DNA of 64,000 nucleotides from Mastigias papua (Eukaryota; Cnidaria; Scyphozoa; Rhizostomeae; Mastigiidae): the NCBI GenBank assembly GCA_964019165.1, contig OZ025270.1, forward strand, positions 12,123,150-12,187,149, in the 5' to 3' direction. A model generated the notes under the pieces. The model saw only the letters and a list, made by a program, of their open reading frames with translations. It searched no databases and was not told the origin of the DNA. Position 1 is the first letter of the stretch; every line of letters begins with the position of its first letter. A program made the position numbers and the translations under genes. Below are positions 1 to 60,387 of this stretch, piece after piece.

Positions 1-47138
<47,138 letters not shown>

Positions 47139-48364
47139 CTAGAAAATAAATATTACTATCAATCAATTAGATTTAATTGAAGAGCCAATAACTAAGGCCG
47201 GACGGAAAAATTTCCCATAAGACTTGCAAAATATTGATTAAAGTTAGTGGCAGATGCTAAAGAGCTTCTTAGCTCTTTCAATATTCATCAACACTTGCAA
47301 TAAAAACATTAGATCAATACTTTCCCACACATTCTACATTGATTTCAAATAATCTCTGACGTTGCAAAAGAAAACCAGCACCTAATGAAAACCACAGATG
47401 TCCCTAGATGGCGAACTTATCGAAACATGAAGAGCTTCTCCATGGATAGTTCTTAAAAAGGCAGCTTTTGCAATAAATTGTTGCCTGAAATGTACCTACT
47501 GGGTGTCGAAATCTATTAATATGTTGTAGTGCCTGGTGCTTTACTTAACTCTTATGACGGACTTTCTAACTGTTCGCATGTGCCCATGAAATTTAGCTGT
47601 TCCATGAGGGAAATATCGGAATAAACAAACACAAAACCGAATATTGAGGCTCGAATCAAATCGAGGTTGAGATGAACAAATTGCCATTAAAGGTGTTACT
47701 AACTAATTATAACAAACATCATCAAATGAAATCCTCTGCGGGGCCGTACAAAGAATAGAGCCCATCCAATAACATGAGACTAGAATGTGTGGGAACTTGA
47801 TCTCGAACAGCCAATCTAAATTGTCAAGCGGAATGAAGGGAAACTGCGAAAACAAAGCATATCCTACCACAACCTACATTACGATTTTAAATAACTTTGT
47901 TTTGACGATGGTTCAGAATATCACAAAGCAGAAAAATTATAGTCAACGAATCATGTTCACTGTTGTGAAATACCGCAAAACTATAAGCAAGTTCAGTTCT
48001 GGATTTATGAGGTCTAAGAAAGTTAATAGGTCATATACCTTTAAAGTTTCAATATTAATGCAAGCCAGTCATCCCTTCTATCTTATTTGTAGTAGGTCGA
48101 GTGTATACGATGATAGAGTTGTTATATGTATATATATCATTATAATAATACACGAATTTTTAAAAGAAAAAAGGGTAGCTGCAGCTACACAAATGATGTA
48201 CACATTAGTTTTATAAGAAACCGGTTTATAAGAAACCTGGCATTAAACAGTCTAGAATATAAGAAACTTTTAGAATAAAAAGGAATGAGTTAAGAAATCT
48301 TAGATGAGCTTTATGGGCACCAGAAGAGATACTCGTATTCCTTGTGGCAACTTATGAGGTAGTT

Positions 48365-48490
48365 GTGGAGTTCCTGTCTGTGTCTGTATAACACTGCAAT
48401 GTTACAAATACTCAATTACTGTATTCTAGCTAAGAAAGTCTCAGTACTGAATGAAACAATTTTCTTGTAAAAAATCGTGTAGAAATATAG
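48365..48490. repeat. Dispersed repeat family E, copy 2
   Basis: Ordered similarity to 35862-35985, in the same orientation. Confidence 0.5.
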
Positions 48491-50279
48491 AACTATATAT
48501 ACATATAACAAGTCTATTATCGTTTACACTCGACCTACGTCTGTGATGGCAAAATAATACCTAGACGCATTCCCACGGTATTCTGTCTGTATTTATTTCA
48601 AAAGCGATCTTACGGAGCCATTTTGGTCTGTACATGCCAATATAAACAGACCATTGACAAAAAACTGCTGATGACATAGCCAAAAATGAATATTGTCATT
48701 CTCATGATCCTATGTATAATACGCCATTCATTCATTAATAGCTGGAGTATTTGACCGCGGATATCTAACCTCACTGAGATTTACAAAAGGACAACTCACT
48801 TCATTGTACATACCAAGCTCAAAAAAATACAATAAATAGGCAGTCCTTCCTGACAAGGTTTGTGATTTGCAAAAATCAATATACAAAGAAAATGAGAGGA
48901 ATCGATAGGGAAACTAAACTACTGATCGCTATCTGAAAATTTGGCATCGATCCATTCCCAAGCCATATATCTCTAGTTAGGGCTCGCCAATCATAATAAG
49001 TGACGCATTGTTCATTGGAGCTGAGTATCGATTCGTCATATTTTACACGGTTCTATCTGTAAAAACCACACGCGCTCAAACAGTTCGGTATATCCTTGTC
49101 GTAGCCAAGAAAGGTGTGAGAAGGGTACGGTGAGAAGTACGGAAAATAGCAAACTAAGAATCTAACATAACTTTGATAAGGCACGTAATTGGGGACATTT
49201 GAGGTTGCACAAATGGGAAATAAGAACCCTCGGCATGTCTAAAATCCTAACAACGAGATAGTAGCTATCTATTTCTAACACCACAGCCGTGCCTGATATC
49301 TATGCCTTTAGAACACAGTGAAAGACCATTTATTATTACATATCCAATCTATAGAGAAATAAGATAACGACCTAGGAGACTAGCTTTAAGGTCAAAGGGT
49401 TAATTCATCGGAAATTGAACGCAACCCTTCAAGCACGGAGCAATACAAGCAAATGAACAAAGAGGATGCTTAAAGTATAGCTTAATACTAAACATTCTCG
49501 AAAGTTATGTGTTTACAATCATCGCCATATTACTTCTTGCCCTTATGTTTCTAGTAAGATGGCCATTCCCACCTGGGTTTCTTGTGCCTCAGAAACCTTT
49601 ATGTACAACACACATCAACGACCCAAATAAATTTTACGACGCCCTAGAAATTAAATCGACCAGAGCTAAGATTCAATCCCGCTTGCTTTCTGGGCTGTTC
49701 GTAAAATCTTTAATTGCCACCCCTGATATCTAGCGTAACAAATGCTGCTTTTTGAAAGAAAACGGTTGCAACTGCCGTGATATGAACTAGTATAAGTACA
49801 GCTCAGATGAATTGAAATATCTTTCGGCCAACATTCTTCAGAACATAAAACAACGGAGTAATTACAGTAGAGACACCATAAGAGATTGGGATGCTCCTGT
49901 TCTCTCCAGATTGATACTCTAATTCGTCCAAATTTAGGAGAAAAAGCTACATGTGGAAGACTTCTAGCAAAATATAATCTTTTGTTGACTCATATCATTG
50001 CTTTCTATGACGTTTTCCTTGTGATTGTTATTGTACGCAGTTGTACCTAAGGGCGTAGTAAGTAAAAGGCGTAGTAATTAAAAGGACGTTGCCGCTGAAT
50101 TCCTTCCCGAATCTGTGGAGGCTGCCATATTTTAGGTAAAATGTCAATTCAATTCAATGAAAACATAAATGTAGGAGATTAGTTCCCAGTTTTATACTCA
50201 AAAGAGTTATTTATAGTCGCTTGGCATATAATTAGTTATTTATAGCAGTTAAAAAGCTCTTCAAAACCGATAAAGACAA

Positions 50280-50390
50280 CCGTAAAAGCTCTATTAAGCC
50301 CCGGGGGTTTATCTATTTTGTGCAGTCCTAGAGGGGGACGTAATAGAGAGGAGGGCTTATTAGAGAGCGGGGCTTACTTTTTTCTATTCT
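50280..50390. mobile_element. G-rich MITE fragment (family A, copy 3, one end)
   Basis: Begins CCGTAAAAGCTCTATTAAG and runs into G-rich TTATTAGAGAG units as in the 45-kb copy. The second end is not clear. Confidence 0.55.
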
Positions 50391-50995
50391 ATGAAAGGTT
50401 CCCCTGACGCTCACTCCTTGTGAACCTAGGACGAGAAGTGTATGTGCAAAAAGTCAAGGTTAAAACATGATTCTCCGGGGCTTGTAAAAAATTCTCAAGA
50501 ACAAATCTTTAACTTTGAAGTTTCAATAAAACAGATGTTGGCTTTTCAGAGTCTACACTCAGCGTAAAAATCTTGAATATTTGTTACAAATAGTGTAATA
50601 GGGACATGGTATTCCTAAGTCAAGTAGGCTTTCAAAGTTAGGCAAAAGAGTATAACATGAAATGCACCATATACCTTCTCTAGTGTCACTGGCAGTTATT
50701 TGGGAGCAGGAAAGTTTTGCAGAATTCCTAACAACAAGATCAAATACCAGAATTCGCTATCCTCTTTCTGAATTTCTAAAAACTAACAGAAAATCCTTGA
50801 CTACTACAGATTCTTTCTTATATTAGCCAAATTCAACCAATTTTCCAGGGTTTCCAGGTTCTTTAGGGCATATATGAACCCTGTTCTACCAACATTTTCA
50901 TGCTCTGTAACACAAGAATCCAATTAGACCAGCTGGATTCATTCACAATAGAAGTTAATACCATTTTTACTAGAAATAAAATCACGCTGCAAGAT

Positions 50996-51066
50996 GGCAC
51001 GAAACTGGCACGAAACTGGCACGAAACTGGCACGAAACTGGCACGAAACTGGCACGAAACTGGCAC
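50996..51066. repeat. 11-bp minisatellite, unit GCACGAAACTG
   Basis: About six head-to-tail near-perfect copies. The open frames across it are by-products of the repeat. Confidence 0.95.
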
Positions 51067-52449
51067 AAGGTACCATTGCCGACGACAAGAAAAGCAATTG
51101 CACTGTTGTAAGAGCATCTGATTGTGTACTAGTGCAAAAGAGATTCTAGCACTAAAATCCACATCATATTTATATTTTGAAGTAAAAATTTCAGAACTAA
51201 AGTCTTCGATGCCACATCCTCTTATGCGCATTTTTCGGTTTCTTCAGAGTGTCTTCACTCAATGGAAAAGGGGAATGAGGGAGCAAATGTTCTGCAGTCA
51301 CTTTTATTTTCTATTATTTAGTACTCTTCATGGCTGGAGTTGTAAATTCATGGCACCAAGCTTCACTTAATTTCTCTACTTGGGCCTCAAGTCAACCAAA
51401 GGCTTTCTGTTTTCCTTTCTCATTTCTTTTGAGATTGATATACAATCATATTCTACTTCCAATTTCTCATCCATAAACTTTGACCAAATGGAACAACATG
51501 AACAAGGGAAAGGACTAGGATATATCCACAGAAGTTTGACCAATGAATATTCAAATGAAGCCTGGAAGTCGGCCTCTAAGAAAAAATATGATGAAAGAAC
51601 AAAATTAAACTATATTTCAAAGCGTTTTTACCTCAAAATGCAACTATGATTAGAATGTCCGTGCTAAAAATTGGGATATAATGTGAATTTTAGCTCATTT
51701 ACACGATCAAAGGTTACCTAAAAAAGGTTTCCAACATAAAAACATGAAGCAAATATGATTCGAATCTGATCGTGTAAAAGTACCCTAACGTAGTTCCCAT
51801 GGCTTCTACATACGTATATCCCAATGGCGCCATTTTATCCGGTATTGCAACAAATGACCACCAGGTCAATTTCCTATGAAAGGGGAAACATAAACACACA
51901 AACGCTTGGCATGATTATTTGAACAACAAAAAATGCAGCTAGCAAGGCGAGCCAGGAGAATAGGGTAGAAAAGCACCGGATTCTAAAAGCAATAGGACTG
52001 CATACAAATAACATTGGTAGAAATACAAAATTATATTGATGTACAACTAAAAATTCTACAGCAGTCTGAACGTTTCAGCACAGAATTAATATCGACATAA
52101 AGCCTACACTCTGCACCAAACCTACATACACGTTTTTTACAAGGAGCCGTTTTATATGTAAATGAGGCTCAAAAGGCCAAGATCGTAAGAAAATCACAAG
52201 GCTCAAGTTCCAAAGCTCATCTTTAACATGTGCCAGAAATCGATACTAGCTCATTCGTTGTAAGCTCCTTTACAAAGATCGAAACTTTTCTTTGCTAATC
52301 TTGGATAACAAAGATCACACTATCTGGACAAAGTCATGGTAACCATATGAAAATTTCAGCCTCATTTTAAGGAAAACTTATTAAAATTATGTCTCAGGAA
52401 AAATGGCTTTCTTAGCAAACAAAGGGGGGGGCATAAGGAACATATATCA

Positions 52450-52905
52450 TTGCACACTTCGTTGAAAATAGGGATTATTGGATGAAGCCCTTACGACATA
52501 TTTTCTGACCATGTCTTTTATTTCACTTTATGAGCTATATCAGTATTCTACAAAGTCCATTGAATTGACTGGCAAAGGGAAGCCTTGACTGGTGATTGCT
52601 AATGATGAAGTATGTATCACTCGTAGAATATAAGATTTTAGTGACTTTCGTGACATTTTTATTTTCTGTTATTGATCTTTGTGACATTTTGTGTCTTTCC
52701 ACGCGTTGTACAAGATTTTTCCGAGCGATATGCCTCTCGACTATAGATATCGCACTTGTTGTTTCAAGCACAGCAACGTTTGATGAAAAAAAGTCACGTG
52801 AACACGGTTTTGAGGATTTTATCAGTCTCATCAGTGCAAACATATTCTGTATATTACTGCACAAAACTATTTCATCACTACACGAATTGGTTTGTCATTA
52901 TAAAT
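52450..52905. repeat. Dispersed repeat family D, copy 2
   Basis: Related to 41281-41650; see that entry. This copy carries an extra block between the two shared halves. Confidence 0.5.
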
Positions 52906-53919
52906 TAACAATTTGGTGAGAAATCTGTGTGGAAAACACTACAGTGGGGCCGTAGTCAATCCAGACTCGTCCGAGGTCTCGTCATTCTACAGCAAATCTC
53001 CAACCGGAATAAACCAAACAACGCCCTTGTAGTGTTTGCTATTTTGAAGCATCCTACAGCCGTAGCTATTTCAATTAGGCCTAGATATCTTTGAAAAATT
53101 GATATATTTGTAAGAAACCACACTAAAAGAGTGCGGCTTTTGTATTCCCCTCTAAACCCCTTCTCCCGCCAACGTGAGAAGATGGATGTTACTCCTAAGT
53201 GCAGATAGTTGTGACGATCTATTTCTATCCTATCAAACCTACCGCAAGAGTTTAAAACCGAATGCAATTAAAATATTTCAGGAAGACAACGAGTCTGTAA
53301 AACAAAGAGTGAGCTTCATGAACGAGCATTGATCCAGAGAATCTGCCCTTCGATCTAGCTCAAAGATGCGAAAAAGCCTTTCACAACATATTGCTCGAAC
53401 GACCAGCCACAACTTAAGAATTTCTTAATTCTATTCCAGTATATCAGTTATTTCGTTACTTTATCTCATTCCATTTATTGGAATATACAATGTATCCAAA
53501 GTCTAGATGCTCAATCTAATTCTGATTGCAGACATGATAATAATGTCCGTACACTCATTCCAAATAGTTTAGATAAGACACAAGTACAGTACCAAAAAAA
53601 CCAACGACGATAAAACTCAACTATAGTACAATAATCTATTTAAAAAGGAGCTTTCCAGCACCTGAGGCTGTGATTCTAGACTGTTACAAAATACCAGCGT
53701 TCTGAGCAAGTCTCAACATCAAATAGCAACGCCTAGTTCCTTAATTTTAACTAAATATCTGGCAACATAGACGTTGTAAATGTACACAAAGAGTTAAGAC
53801 AACATACATTCGACATTGTACTTTTCAACAGAAACCCCTCCATTTAGCGTTTGCTATAAGGATACACAATTCTTTATAAGAATAACGTATATTTTGCCGA
53901 GACTCAATATTCTCAAATT

Positions 53920-54160
53920 ACTCCTAAATTTCAGCGGTTTTGAGCAGTAATACCTTCTTATACTAAAGGTGTGTAATGGATACTGCCCGAAGAGTTTCTG
54001 TTTTGTATCATAGCATAATGACTCACTGACCGGATAATCTAATACTTGTTTTGTTATCTACAGAAAACTCAAATAACGAAAAAATCTAAGGCTTCATGAA
54101 GCCTGAACCTTGAATTATTTTTAAAAGTATTTTTAAATTTCAGCGATTTTGAGCTTGATA
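53920..54160. repeat. Dispersed repeat family B, copy 2
   Basis: Two direct copies of TAAATTTCAGCGRTTTTGAGC lie about 211 bp apart, with GAAGAGTTTCTG and AGCATAATGACTC inside. Confidence 0.65.
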
Positions 54161-54239
54161 TTCTAATAGATTATATTCTCATTAATTATATTCCTACTAA
54201 AAGAATGTGCAACACAATCCATAGGAATTAGGCTTCGTA

Positions 54240-54472
54240 ATTCTCGCAAACTTGCTAACTCTCAAAATCTTGTAGTGAGGGTGCATGATTTCAGTAGAGA
54301 ACTGATGATCATTCGGTCTTTTATCATTGTCGTTATTTTCTATATCTCTTCTCGCGATTTCTATATGATTTTGTGCGGACTGGCATCCTTTTGATAGAAA
54401 AATAGCTGCAGCCATTAGGGTGAGAAAGAAACGAAACGACGAAGTTTGACTATTTTGAGCGCTTTTTTGCAT
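54240..54472 (-). CDS. Possible first exon with signal peptide (unproven)
   Basis: An ATG at 54472 opens a frame reading MQKSAQNSQTSSFRFFLTLM then AAAIFLSKGCQSAQ, with a positive start, a hydrophobic core of about 13 residues and a possible cleavage site near CQSAQ. It lies upstream of Kazal exon 1 on the same strand, where the collagen's signal peptide would be expected. It has no strong donor in the phase needed for Kazal exon 1 (the best is AGA then GTTAGC, phase 0), so another exon would have to lie between. It could equally be a chance frame. Confidence 0.3.
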
Positions 54473-54897
54473 AAGCCAGTTAACCAGGGTATAGTTAGCT
54501 CGCCATCGTACAAAGTTTTCTCAGACGTGCTTCTCTAGCTGAAAAAGTCACGTGTAAAGTGACTCATTTACAAAATCAAGTAATTTCAAAATGCTGACAA
54601 TTATTTCTAGACAGTATTTAATTTATATCTGCATAAATATGTGTTGCATATGATACTGACAAATTATGTTCATCCTTTTTACCAAATTCAAGATCATAAA
54701 TCTTTTTTGAAAATCTCACTATTTTTGGTTTTCTGAGGTTGGCAGATCTTTTCTTGGGTGCTGGCAGTGATACATATAATCGAAAAACAAACAGTCCCTT
54801 AAAATCTTTAGGATATAAGAATTCTTTGGAATGATACGAAACAGGCATATCATTTCCAAAGCTTTAACTCTATATTAAACGCTTTTATATGGAAGCA

Positions 54898-55305
54898 CTT
54901 TATAAGGGACCTATGAATACTAGAATACCGAGATATCTAAAGAACATGTACTGCTAAAAGAAAATTCCCTGAGGAACTTTTCGATATGAACACTTTTTAC
55001 AACAGCAAGCAATCAAGAATTAGGAAGCTGGTTCCATTCATTTGCAATCAAAACCGCCATAGATTGTTTGCTATGCTTGAGTTAAATCCTTCATTTGTCG
55101 TTGATCTTACGTTACAGCCAAAACTAAAGGTAAAAGTCAAGATTTCAATGTTTCCCTCGAGTCTGTACTATTTTTATGGCACTAATTGTGCGCTGAAATC
55201 TAAGGAATTGTTAAGGGACTTTTAGTACTAAAATTTGATCATTGGAGGTCCAAAAATATGGAACTTTTGGAAGTAGGCCTTGGGCTAGGTTGCGTATACA
55301 AAAAG
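54898..55305. mobile_element. Non-autonomous element, family C copy 2 (inverted)
   Basis: Reverse-orientation relative of 40279-40732: AGCAAGCAATCAAGAATTAG, GGTCCAAAAATATGGAACTT and a GCGTGTAC end block occur in inverse order. Confidence 0.65.
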
Positions 55306-55365
55306 CGTGTACAAGAAACTCATTCCGCAAAGTTTTGAATTAGTTTCGTCAAATTCCTACAAGTT

Positions 55366-55945
55366 TGTTCATAAGGAACCTAGCTCAAGGCCTAGTTTTC
55401 AAAGATACTTATTTTCATAGGTGTAGGAGGGAGGGGGCTGGGAGGGATGCAGCCTCAATGTTGGTTAGAAAGCCATTCCATTCGGCTAATTTCTCCAAAA
55501 GAACAATAGTTTTTCCCGAAAAAGGTGTAGCTCAATACAGCTAGACAACAACTCATTCCGACAACAAATAAGTGATTCAGGGCAGACAGTTTGCAGCTCC
55601 CCCACCCCCCAAAACTTAAAGCCCCCACGCCCATGCATATTTTGGACTTGTTTTGGAAATATTGCAGTACGAGAAGGCCGCCTATACAAGGTTACTTAAT
55701 TTCAACTGCGTATTCAGTACTACATAAACATGTTTAAGTGGTCAGTGTTAAGAAAAGATTCGATAGAAGACAATGAAGTTCCAGCACAGAGCCCTTCTTA
55801 TGAAATACTGCTAATGTAAATTTGATTGCAATAAATGGAACTGGCTTCCCAATTCTCTATTGTATGTCGTAATATAAAAATCAGAGAAATCGAAAGTTCT
55901 ATAGGGATTTCCTCGTAAGTTCCTTAACTTTTTGGCATTCTACAC
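55366..55945. mobile_element. Non-autonomous element, family C copy 3
   Basis: Starts ATAAGGAACCTAGCTCAAGG as in copy 1 and later shows the GTTCCTTAACTTTTTGGCATTC end block. About 400 bp of unrelated sequence lies between the blocks, so it is probably interrupted. Confidence 0.55.
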
Positions 55946-57734
55946 ATGATTTCCTCACCCTATCAAAGAAACAACTTGTATTCAATAACAAATCAACAGT
56001 GGGAATTTTCTGTTCACCCAACAAAACCTCAGAATTTATATCATCGTACATGGACATAGAAATTACAATTTTAATACAACAAAGATGAAAAAATAACTTT
56101 GATGCATTTTTTATTCAGAATTTTCACGAATTTCACATTTATCAATAATAAATGTCACTTTCTGATAATTCCAAAGACAACGCGAATGGTTTCTATTTAT
56201 GCAATTTTATCATAAACACCGAGCGAGTAGTAATTCCAATTCGAGGTATTCTTACTAGTGCTTACATAAACCCCGTCGAGCACCATCACAACTTCTATGT
56301 AACAGGCGAGAACGAATTCCTTAGAAGTCTGAGGACGCGCCATTATCAAATCTATATATAACAATGACCTTACAGATAACGACACAGGCAACACGAAATA
56401 TGTATTGATATTATTCCATTTCCCTTTTCAAAAGCTCAGACCTATGATTCCTTCCTGATCCCAACACCGACGAACTAAGTTTTTAGAAAAGCTGATCAAA
56501 AACAAACTTAAAACATGAAAGCATGGAATGATGCCAAGTGTTCTCTCCACAAGAAACTCGAATATACGAAGATTACAAGGAGGCAGTGACAGAAGAATTT
56601 TTATTACTGATATAAATTATCCCAAGAATCTTCTAAATTCCATATGTATCACTAGCAACAATCAAGAATTATGCAGAATGAGTGCAGTGCAATTCCATTA
56701 ATTATCAGCAATTGGCTCATGCAAGTCCAAAAATTTTTTATTGATGATGACCCCTCGTTCGTGACGCTTGCGCAGGAAAAGGGCAAGGAGCAACCTGATC
56801 ACTGATTTCAATCAGTAAACTGCATAGGCGCAATGGAAGTTAAAGAACTTCCAAAAACAACAAAAACCAGCTGTTAGTTTATTACAAACTTTGAAATAAC
56901 TTCTTGAAGTATTTGACAAAAAGCGTTAGACAAAAGGGAACATCCTGCACCCTTTTGTTCCCGTGGACTGAAAGCAAAGGACAATCGCCCCTAACGCCCC
57001 CGTACTGCAGAGGGCCTTGCCTACATTGGCTTATTATGCACCTGCTTCTCAGAATACACGTTTCGACGAATACTATTGAGCTACCTAGCTTGCAGGAGAA
57101 AGTAACGAATTATAATGCCCCAAGGGCTTGATTTAACGAATAGGGCACAAACTTGATAAAATTAAAGAGCTCTAAGAGAAAACAACGGTATCGTAAGTAG
57201 AAGTAGCCGAAGAACTTTTACATTAATCTAGATTGATATTATAATAATTAGGGGTGTACCTCAATCATTTTGAGTGGTGGTGTATAGAACTGAATTTACT
57301 TACGAAAATGGAGATCTACCTAATCAAGGTGTCACGTCGTTTTTACCCATACTTTGCTCCTAAAGTTGACTATTCTATCATGATCCTTCCACTATATTAC
57401 CTGCGCATGATTACTGTCAATTTTACCAAACACGACGCCTTACCAGGACAGTACCTCGAGTATATACCTGAATAACTGCGTGTGGTGACGTTGGATGACT
57501 TGCCATGGCCTGGGTCAGGCACGGAGAAAATTTTCTAATTTTTTTCAACCTCTAGAATGCCTACAAAGGCATCTCGCACACTTAACGTTGACTAAATAGC
57601 ACGCTTACTTCTAGGACAAATCTACAATGAACCATCAAAAGAGAAGAAATACAAATTTAACAAGGAGCTAACTCCCTCCCCCCAATGGCACCAAGCTAAC
57701 TTTAATTCTACCAACAATTATTAATGCCATTGTG
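55946..57734. other. No gene recognised
   Basis: Short open frames on the plus strand at 56152 and 57254 show no known motif or splice partners. Confidence 0.45.
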
Positions 57735-57930
57735 CAGACCTGCATACAGACCAGAGTGCCTTAATGTTACTAATAATTCTTATTACCATGATACCGACCA
57801 GAAAGCTTAATATTACTAGCAATTATTACTGCTATGTTACTGACAAGAGAACCTTAATATGTTACTAGCAGTTACCATCAGTGTCCTACCGACTAGGGTG
57901 TTTTACGTTATTGATAACGATACTTTTCTT
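57735..57930. repeat. Degenerate minisatellite, period about 47-49 bp
   Basis: About four diverged units sharing ACCGACCAGA, CTTAATATTACTAGC and a following A/T tract. Confidence 0.65.
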
Positions 57931-58179
57931 GTGCAGTCCGTATTGTCATTCATGTAAGTGTTATGATTTTACTGATGCTATGCATATTTACCGACAATTT
58001 ATCACAAAATGGGGGTGTGTCACCCCTCACATCCCCGGGTAGGTATTTAATTTTGTGAAAAAAGAGCGGCTGCTACAATAGTGCTTACTCTCAATCATTC
58101 AAACGTGGCAATGGTGGGACAAAAAATTCCGACAATTAAGCAATAAACGTTTTACATAGTTTACAGTTGCAGTCACGAG

Positions 58180-58870
58180 TAGTGTATCATGAAACATCTA
58201 CACAACTGGACAACTGAAATGTGACATTACAAAAGAGATCATTGCTAACTCTATGACTTTTCCATATATTTTGACGCCCTTGCCAGTGCATGTAGTTTTT
58301 GGTTTGCTTTCCTACAGAGATTATTAACGTGATTTTTGAAACTCGGTGTTTTGTCGAGTACCACCCCTAGGAGTTTCTCTTCGTCACTTTACTGTATCAA
58401 AAATCCAGAAATATTTACAGTTTCCTCACCGCCTTTACTCCTGAAGACAAGGAAACGACTTTTATCCTCATTCATCTTTATATAGTTAGGGGCTGATTTG
58501 CAATTCTCAAGAAATCCTATTGCAGCCTATTGAGTACTGTTGCCATCGCAACATCCACAGAGATAAGGAGACAAGAAAGTTTACGAGTAGGCTACAATTT
58601 GTTCAGACATCAAACCCTCGTAAACTTTAGCGACTGCAAACAGAACGGCTATTGGTCTGTAGTTGATTTTGTCATCTGGTCATTTGCTTTGAACACACAT
58701 CACCTCACCTTTTTTACGCTCAGTAGGAAAAATTCCATCGCCAATACTTGCATTGAAATACTATTGGAGTATGTCAGTAAATACACCCAGATTATCTCTT
58801 AAAACTTTACCCGGGGATGCTGTCAATAGGAGAGGCTGTATTCCCTTTGCCCCCTTCCCAACTACTGCAT
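58180..58870 (-). pseudogene. LINE reverse transcriptase fragments with internal deletion
   Basis: Minus-strand reading gives an N-terminal piece (ASIGDGIFPTERKKGEV, then DDKINYRPIAVLFAVAKVYE) and, after a missing middle, YIKMNEDKSRFLVF, EEKLLGVVLDK, and SHFSCPVV-stop-MFHD. These are ordered non-LTR retrotransposon motifs broken by stops and frameshifts. Confidence 0.85.
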
Positions 58871-59754
58871 CACGACTTAGCCCAAACCAAGAGAAGATCC
58901 GAGACTATGATAAAATAAGCACTACAAAAACTCATAAGATCGATAAATTTATAGCAATGAAGAGTAAGTTCACTCCAACAAAAATAGAAGTGTAACAATC
59001 ACAAGTGCTGAACATGTAAAGGAAAGGGAGATGTCTGGTTACTTTTCAAACAATTGTGTACCGCACAAAAAGAGCACAGTTCATAACTGTACGTGTGATT
59101 GATGTTATCAAGGCAGATTCACGAGAAAGTCACCCAGCAGAACGCGATCAATAGGACTTCAGACCTGTGCACATTCTTTGAAGCTGAGAAATCTCATGAT
59201 CTTTGCAGGCACAGCACCAGTGCTGAAAAGGTGGGGGGGGGGCAAAGTAGACGAAAAGGACTTGGGTGTGGGTGAAGCACCACCAAACACTCTTTTCCCA
59301 TGAAGCCTTTACGCTATAGGGAAACACTCCTCTCAAATATGAAAAGATATAGCCATTCTTGATTGAAAACGATAGACAAAGTTACTGATACTGCTTGTGA
59401 ACAAATTCAATAGTTCTTATGATATTTTGGAAGACTATAAATTACTAAAGTTGAAAAATTGGGAGTAATTATCCCTCTCTTATACCCATGGCTCTGCCAA
59501 TGGTCTGCTCTTTGCAACTAACATAAGTGTATGTTGGCATTCATAAACAAATCTCGCAAACTTTCAACTTTCCTTACTCTTGTGAAGCTCTACCTAAACC
59601 AACAACATACCGTTATACTGAATGGAACCTTGGGAATGCCCAATGTGCCACCTTTCACTCTGTGTCTTCTGGCTCGGGACCTGTTTGTTTCTAGCATTGG
59701 CATACCTTTTCAGACGAATACCTAATTTTCGCTGAACATTGATAATCTTAAATT

Positions 59755-60010
59755 ATCCTTACATTTCAGCCACTTTAAGCAATAATACTCATATATAGAC
59801 TATGTTCATATGATAAAACGTGTGCAAATGCCACTCCTGAGAGTTACAGAGTCACATCATAGCATAATGGCTCCCCGATGGGATAAGTGAAGCTCACAAT
59901 TGTTGTTTTTTTCTAAACAAAATCCAATTAAGTAAAATATCTAACCCTTGATGAAGCTTGAGCCTTGCGTTATTCTTAAATTAGTCCTAGATTTCAGCGA
60001 TGGCGAGAAC
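59755..60010. repeat. Dispersed repeat family B, copy 3
   Basis: Same order of blocks as at 53920: CATTTCAGCCACTTTAAGC, GAGAGTTACAG, AGCATAATGGCTC, GCTTGAGCCTTGCGTTATTC and GATTTCAGCGAT. Confidence 0.6.
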
Positions 60011-60175
60011 GCATAAGTGATAACGTACTCTGCGGAGCGAGCTTGACGAAGACGCGCCCTAGGCTTGAGATCTCGCGATGATTGCTAATTAACCCTCTCC
60101 CAAAGATTTCCTTTCTCCCCAGTCCCCTAGAAGTTATCTACTACTTCTGACGTTCATTTTTAACAATGTGGTATA

Positions 60176-60385
60176 CAGTGATCCCTCTTCTACTGGGGGG
60201 GGGGGGGGTTACATTCTAAAAATAGGCCGCGATAAGTGAAATGCATAAAGTGAGACCATAAATCAGAACACCGTATATTATCCCTTGTGTTTAATAAAGA
60301 GTCAAGGATCATGCAAAATAGCACTAAAAATCCGCGAAACAGTGCGACTGCTAAAAGTAGACCGTAATAAAGCGATGGATCACTG
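60176..60385. mobile_element. Tc1/mariner-pogo type MITE
   Basis: Ends CAGTGATCCCTC and GATGGATCACTG are inverted with one mismatch, and TA stands on both sides (60174-60175 and 60386-60387). Length 210 bp. The interior includes CCGCGATAAGTGAAAT and a polyG run near the left end, as in Tigger-like elements. Confidence 0.85.
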
Positions 60386-60387
60386 TA

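Larger units (their letters stand above)
47139..53919. other. Region upstream of Kazal exon 1, no convincing gene
   Basis: If the collagen gene starts farther right, this is its intron. It holds repeat families A, D and E and an 11-bp minisatellite. The short open frames here (for example on the plus strand at 47785 and 49509) match nothing I know and have no conserved motif. Confidence 0.5.

Noticed and set aside
47785..48216. 143-codon open frame on the plus strand
   Set aside because: No recognisable domain, odd composition, no splice partner; I treat it as chance.
49509..49733. Open frame with hydrophobic N-terminus on the plus strand (MFTIIAILLLALMFLV)
   Set aside because: It resembles a membrane anchor, but the rest matches nothing I know and there is no neighbouring exon or start context to support it.
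56152..56361. 69-codon open frame on the plus strand
   Set aside because: No known motif; length is within chance for AT-rich DNA.
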